Shown here piece after piece: positions 58,200 through 64,000 of a stretch of 64,000 nt of DNA. The DNA lies in contig NC_053037.3 of NCBI RefSeq assembly GCF_002575655.3, positions 504,812,544 to 504,876,543 of the forward strand, in the 5' to 3' direction. The position numbers and the translations under genes were made by a program. Position 1 is the stretch's first letter. The number at the start of each line of letters is the position of its first letter. This DNA comes from Aegilops tauschii subsp. strangulata. Taxonomy: Eukaryota > Streptophyta > Magnoliopsida > Poales > Poaceae. The notes under the pieces were generated by a model, which ran no database searches, was not told where the DNA came from, and was given only the letters and a program-made list of their open reading frames with translations.

Positions 58200-58905
58200 G
58201 ACTAGTTTTATAACTTTCGGTGTGTTTTTTCTCTAATTTTCTCGTTTTTTTTCTTTTTAACTTTTATTATTTTTAATACACATTGTACATTTTCATATAT
58301 ACATGCAACATTTTGTATATAAGTTAATCATTTTTCAAATACATTTTTGAATTGTTTTTGGTACATGTAAACATTTTTCAAATACATATTAAACTTTTTT
58401 TAATGGTATGAAACATTTTATAAATTACATGAATAATTTTACATTTTACAATTATTTTTCAAATATAGGTTTGATTATCTTTCGAATAAATACTAAACAT
58501 TTTTAAAATACATGTTGAATTTTTTTTTAATGTCACAAAACATTTTTCTGAAAATTGTATGCATTTTTTATATTATATTAATATTTTGTTTGAATATGTA
58601 AAGAACATATTTTTAAAATGTGTGAACTTTTGTTTGAAGTGTTATGAGCATTGTTTTAATGGTACGAAACATTTTTTTACATCGTTTACTTATAAAAAAA
58701 TCACGAACATATGTGTGTACTTTTTTTAATGTCATGAATATTTTTTCAATGAGAGAAACATTTTTAAAAAGTTGCATGAAAATTCTTCTACACTGCAAGA
58801 AATTTCAATAAATGCATGATGAATATTTTTCAGATTTAAGTATTTTTAAAAAAATATGTATTTAGATATTTTAAAATATAAATGAATTTTAAAAAGGTGA
58901 AAGAA
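58200..58905 (+). repeat. A+T-rich degenerate repeat block, copy 2
   Basis: It shows the same style and order of TACATTTTTCAAATACAT-like units as 55199-55990, in the same orientation. Confidence 0.65.
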
Positions 58906-59580
58906 ATAAACGAAGAAACATGACATTGGACCGGCCGAGGAGGGTGTACCTTGAGGTGACGCGTGGTAGGACTAGCGACAAGCAAGCTATAGCACTGCCC
59001 TCGTTAGCCCCCCTTATCCCTCTGGTTACTAAGCTCCCTTGAAATGCAGCCTCCTGGTGCATCGAGGTTGGGATTGTGTGTGGGGTCGTGCGTAAGGGCT
59101 GGCCAAAGCGGTCGTGGACCCCGCTAGTCAGCCCTGAGTGGAGCATCAATTCGACCTCGATGGAGTCGTGGTCCGCACATCACTTGTTCTCTTTCATGTC
59201 GATCCTCATCCTCTTCTCTAGATGCCTCTCAACCCAATCAAGCCACATCATCGATGTTCGGCAGCCCACACCACAATCCCAAGATGAGAAATGCATCATC
59301 ACCTGCTCCTCCTCCTCCTCTTTATCCCGACACCGTTTCTTTCCTAAGTCCATCATCACCGAGTCAGGTGCTCCCCGGGCACGAGTCCTCCTACCGCTGC
59401 TACCGAGCCCCGATGCATCTCTTCCAAGTCAGATGTATTCCTCATTGTGCGGCACCAAAGCAAAGAGTTGCAGTGACCCCGGCCCTCATCGGCCCACCCA
59501 ACGCAGATGCCGTGCCACCTCCCGCCTTTGAGACGTCACTTGCAAAGGGGGTCAATGCCGCATGGGGCTGAGAGGTGCGG
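58906..59580. other. G+C-richer stretch with unassigned open frames
   Basis: Overlapping plus-strand frames (59076-59531 and 59254-59571) and a minus-strand frame (58889-59149) exist. None has a recognisable domain, and they compete for the same bases. It may be a gene fragment or a low-complexity transposon segment (CTCCTCCTCC run at 59308). I cannot assign it. Confidence 0.35.
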
Positions 59581-62431
59581 GTCTCTTGCCAATTCGCAAT
59601 ACACCGCCAACTATCAGGGGTGGCATGCGGTGAGTCCCCTTGGCTCGCACTACCACTTTTGGGTTAGACTGGATGGATTAGGTAGGTGTATGTCAAAGTT
59701 TTTGCCTTTTTCTGCTGCTTGTACAATTCAAGAACATTGATTTTAGCTCAGTCATGTACTCCTTCGGCAATTTACTATGTTGTTTGTGAAAGTGTAGAAA
59801 ATAATCCAATCTTCTATTCAAGTTTCTTTGGTGGAATTTTGTCCTAGCACACTTATGTGTGATTCATAAACTAGTTTATTAGCATTGTGTATGTGTTGAT
59901 AATAAATGGAGCACCACTCATGGTTTGATTTTTGTCATTAAATCTTTTCTTCACCTTATTCCTATAGATGTAGGTGTGTGTTTGGACCTAGAAACTTGGG
60001 CTGCTTGGTGCTACGTTTGCATGTGCGGGCTGATGCCGAAACATATATATGCATTTTTTTCAAGCTTTTAGAATGAGCAGTTACTCCCCTCTTGTATGAT
60101 GAAGCTCTACTCAAGTAAAATATCTTATATGACTTGTTCTATAACTACTACATATAGTTGCAACAATTTCTCATATTGGATAGTTTTCTTGGTGTTTGTT
60201 TGGTGAGTAGCTTATTGAACATATTGATGGAAGAAAAAGAATGGCTTGATTGAATTATAGGTATCTTAAGTGCATGTCCTAGTCCACAGTTATATGAAAT
60301 TAAATGTATTAGTTTGCTCATGCAACTGATGTTCACTTGGAGTCATTGGCGAATGTTCGGACGAGACCTGATACATTACGTAGTTCTGATATAGAAGACA
60401 CGTAAGATAGCCAATCAGTTTCAGGAAACTGAACCATGCACTTGTTGACAAAGATATTTGTTTATCTATAAACAACTCGAAGGCATGCCTAAGAAATGGG
60501 GCTTAACATTTACCATTTGAGTCTAATGCAAAACGGTGTAAGTTAACTTGCTAAGAGTTGTTTAAAAATGGTCAATATCTTGTGTTTCAGGAGTTTGAAT
60601 ATCAGACATATTAGAAGAAAATTCATACTTTTCAGCAGTTTTCGCTAAATCAAATTGTGTTTCTTTACTAACCCATATGAAATAATTCATACCTCATAAG
60701 TAATTTGAGAACCACTGGGAGTGTTCTTCATTCTTTGATCCAAAAAGTTCATGTTCTGAGTTCTACAATAGGTTATATGGCTAATGATATATGGTGGTAA
60801 CGTGTCATTATAACAATGATTTCACTTTTGTTTCTACTGCTCGACTTCTGTAAATTCGTAGTTAATAGTTGTTATAATGAAAGCATACATTTAGCTTAAA
60901 TATAAGAGCTATTGAGTGATCCGATCCAAAACCATTTTTTCGTTTGGGATTTCCTTTTTGCATTCAAATGTTAGAGCTCTAGGGGTACTGAGCTATCGAC
61001 ACATCATGGGACCAGAGAAGGTCCTTTAATGGGTGATGTTAGATATGCCATTTAAAAACTGGTTTCAAGTGTACTTCGTCTTATTTTCCCTCATTCACAA
61101 AATTATAGGATGTTATTTGTTTGTATGTCGCACTCGTAGTGATATTTGACTCATATAAATTTATTTTAATAACATGATTTTATGTCTCTTTTAGGATTAA
61201 TGTATTGTTCCATAACCGAGATAAAGTATAGTATCCCCCCTCTCCCCCAAGCCCCGACCAGATTGATTTACTTTGTTAGTAAGGAAGTTATGACATACTT
61301 GGGTATTTTGCACCATTAGCAATCAACTAGAAACAAGTTCATTCTTGGCCAATAATTCCCTTCGATTCTTGTGAACGTGTCAATTTGATTTTTCTGTTGC
61401 ATCCTCCAATTGAGAATTTTTTTGCCTAAGTAATAGTTTGTTCGGTTGTAGGATTTTGTTCTTGAGAAGCTATGTAAGTTGGTTTGTGGAAGCAGCGCAA
61501 AGTTAGTAGACATACCTTTGGACAATTTGTTAAAAAAATGGGGACTATGGACCTAGATATAATTTCTGTTACTTCTAATGTTCTTTGTACTACCATGACA
61601 ATTGATGAATAGATCAGAGCCCCCCACCCCACCCCCCCCCCCCAGAAAAGGAGACTGCGTAACTGGCCATGGTACAAGTCTGTCATTGTTATCATCATAC
61701 CGACTATTAATTCCTAGTTTTGTTGCCCTTGGATTAATCGTATGAAAAAGTGTAATCAAGTTAAAGTATCTCCTTTTATAGAGTTGCATTTGTTCATCCA
61801 GATGGCCGGCTGTAACTTCTGGCATTAGAGTCAAATTGTATTCCTAAAAGAAATTAACAGCTGTAGTACATTGTTACCTTCGATCCAACTTATGTACTTT
61901 GAACATTTGTTTGAGAGAGAGTGAGGGATTACCACACTAGCACCTTTATTTGTGTATTCGATCCAACATTTGCTATAAATAAATGGCACAAACCTCAGTA
62001 TGCTTTTTAGGTCACACTATCAAAGGTATCTTATTCATGGTACATCGAACGACAAAAAATGATCAGAAATTTTTATTTGGCTTCACACATAACAGTTGTT
62101 CCATTGCGGTTCCATGTTTACCCTCTCTTATTTTGAATTTCAAAGATGCGGGTGGAGGGTGGCAACATTTAGGTACATTGCATTTCTTGAAAACATGATG
62201 GTTGCTCATATATCTGTTTGCCGCTCATGCGAGGTAATTGGTGCTCATATCTGCAGAGAGATATCGAAGGCGTAGCGGCGTTGGATCACCACGTAGAATT
62301 ACCGGGAAGGGTTATTTGCTCCAGGGTAAACCCTAGATCTGGGTCTCCATGATCAGATGATGGTGGCATCTGGCATCATACCACCCCCCTGAGGTCATCG
62401 TTCTTGGAGCAAGTGTTGGCTGGAGGGGTCT
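59581..62431. other. Unclassified A+T-rich DNA
   Basis: No supported gene. There are homopolymer C-rich runs at about 61233-61252 and 61619-61643. The last 180 bp (62250-62431) is G+C-richer and ends where an LTR begins. Confidence 0.4.
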
Positions 62432-63942
62432 TGATACGTCTCCAACGTATCTATAATTTTTTGATTGTTCCATGCTATGATAGTAACAATCTTGGATGTT
62501 TTTATATGTTATTTTATATTATTTTTGGGACTAACCTATTAACCCATGCCAAGTGCCAGTTGTTGTTTTTTCTGTCTATTTTTGGTTTTCCAGAAATACA
62601 GTACCAAACGGAGTTCAAATGCTATGAAACTTTTTGATGATTTTTTCTGGACATAAGAGACCCTAGAAGTTTCGGGAGGAGACTAGAAGGAAAAACATGA
62701 GATGGCAAGGCAACAGGGCGCGCCTAGGGGGTAGGCGCGCCCTGATGCCTTGCGGGCCCCTCATGACTTCGTCTGACCTAATTCCACTTCTATAAGTTCT
62801 CAAATATTGGGAAAAAATATTGGAAAACCACCTAGGAGCCCCCAAAACACGTTTTCCGCCGCCACAAGCTTATGTACTTTCGTGATCCCATCTGGAGGCC
62901 TTCTACGGTACTCTGCTAGAGGGGGAATCGATCACGGAGGGCTTCTACATCATCATTGCGGCCTTCCGATGATGCGTGAGTGGTTCACCACAGACCTACG
63001 GGTCCATAGCTATTAGCTAGATGGCTTCTTATATCTCTTTGATCTTCAATACAATATTCTCCTAGATGTTCTTGGAGTTCTATCCGATGTAATTCTCTTT
63101 TGCGGTGTGTTTGTTAGGATTCGATGAATTGTGGGTTTATGATCAGATTATTCATGAGAAATATTTGAGTCTTCTCTGAATTTTTATATGCACGATTGTT
63201 ATAGCTTTGTATTTCTCTCCGATCTATTAGTTTGGTTTGGCCAATCAGATTGATTTATCTTGCAATTGGAGAGGTGCTTTATAGTGGGTTCAATCTTGCG
63301 GTGCTCTATATCCAGTGACAGAAAGGGACAAGACACGTATTTGTATTATTGCCATTAAGGGGAAAACAACGAGGTTTATTCACATTGGTTGTGTTTACTT
63401 TGTCTACATCATGTCATCTTGCTTAAGGCATTACTCTGTTTTATACTTAATACTCTAGATGCATGATGGATAGTGGTCGATGGGTGGAGTAATAGTAGTA
63501 GATGCAGGAAGGAGTCGATCTACTTATCTCGGATGTGATGCCTATATACATGATCATTGCCTTGAATATCGTTATAACTATGTGCTTTTCTATCAATTGA
63601 CCAACAGTAATTTGTTTACACACTGTATGATTTTTGTTCCAGAGAGAAGTCTCTAGTGAAAACTATGGTCCGGGTCTACTTTTATCATATATAAAATCCA
63701 AAAATTTCTTGCTGCATTTTTTCTATTTTATTTTATTTTGCAATTTATTTTACCTATCTACCACTATAAGATTTGATCCTTGCAAATAAGCGCCAAGGGG
63801 ATTGACAACCCTCTTGTTCGCGTTGGGTGCAAGTATTTGCTTTTGTGTCTGTAGGTGCTGCTAACAAGGTTCTGCGTGGTTCTCCTACTGGATTGATAAC
63901 CTTGGTTCTTAACAGAGGGAAATACTTATCTCTATTGTACTG
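62432..63942 (+). repeat. LTR of a Triticeae gypsy/unclassified retrotransposon (probably truncated)
   Basis: It begins TGATACGTCTCCAACGTATC. It holds a palindromic GGCGCGCC...GGCGCGCC region (62717-62740) and ends with AACAGAGGGAAATACTTATC near the junction at 63942, a segment I associate with the 3' portion of this LTR type. It carries no TG...CA closure: the next base starts a second copy of the same LTR. Confidence 0.6.
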
Positions 63943-64000
63943 TGATACGTCTCCAACGTATCTATAATTTTTGATTGTTTCATGCTATTGTATTATCAAT
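63943..64000 (+). repeat. Second LTR start, truncated by the window
   Basis: TGATACGTCTCCAACGTATC restarts here and continues nearly identically to 62432-62490 until the window ends. It may be the 3' LTR of a very short element or a second insertion abutting the first. Confidence 0.7.

Noticed and set aside
59076..59571. Two plus-strand frames of 151 and 105 codons
   Set aside because: They overlap in different frames, are low-complexity in part, and lack any domain, so neither is called a gene.

Overview
The window is a gene-poor block of nested transposable elements from a large grass genome. The LTR sequences (copia LTRs opening TGTTGGAAATATGCCCTAG, tRNA-iMet-type primer sites), Stowaway MITEs with CTCCCTCC ends and grass-type MATH-BTB genes point to a Triticeae species (wheat, Aegilops or barley relatives). 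That assignment rests on remembered family signatures, not on a search. There is no rRNA, tRNA gene, CRISPR array or bacterial-style operon.

Layout. (1) 1-6215: 5' part of a decayed Angela/WIS/BARE-type copia element on the minus strand, with its 5' LTR at 4489-6215. (2) 6216-22225: the 3' part of a decayed Ty3/gypsy element on the plus strand. It has an aging pol (6216-9485) and one long 3' LTR that begins at 9486 and ends at 22225. A second copia element (10979-19534, TSD CCAGG) is inserted inside that LTR. (3) 22226-26978: a MATH-BTB pseudogene on the minus strand, a hAT-type MITE (24268-24824, near-perfect 8-bp TSD) and a short PIF/Harbinger-like element (25410-26597, TSD TTA). (4) 26979-37385: the 5'-truncated 3' end of a LINE on the minus strand, split by a nearly intact Angela-type copia element (27355-36112, TSD CCAAT). 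(5) 37386-42950: mostly unclassified A+T-rich DNA, a decayed Stowaway, and the only intact host gene, a MATH-BTB gene (41367-42422, minus strand). It is a paralogue of the pseudogene in block 3. (6) 42962-55064: a possible larger element holding a PIF/Harbinger transposon (43589-54467). The Harbinger transposase has one in-frame stop, and the transposon carries a nested Stowaway (45404-45563) and another decayed copia element (45747-54334, TSD GAAAA). (7) 55065-64000: A+T-rich repeat blocks, a small Helitron candidate (56843-57129), an array of hairpin repeats, unclassified DNA, and two starts of one LTR type at 62432 and 63943.

How the parts relate. Three of the four copia elements are coding-dead. 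They share the same one-base insertion just after the protease active-site DTG, which gives a TAG TAA double stop. Two of these three have both LTRs in the window, and each pair differs at only about 1.3% of sites by my hand count. This suggests a defective lineage that was copied recently using proteins supplied in trans. The fourth copia element retains almost all of gag-pol, with two nonsense codons and one frameshift, and shows what a protein donor of this family looks like. The two MATH-BTB loci look like a local duplication that retroelements later pushed about 18 kb apart.
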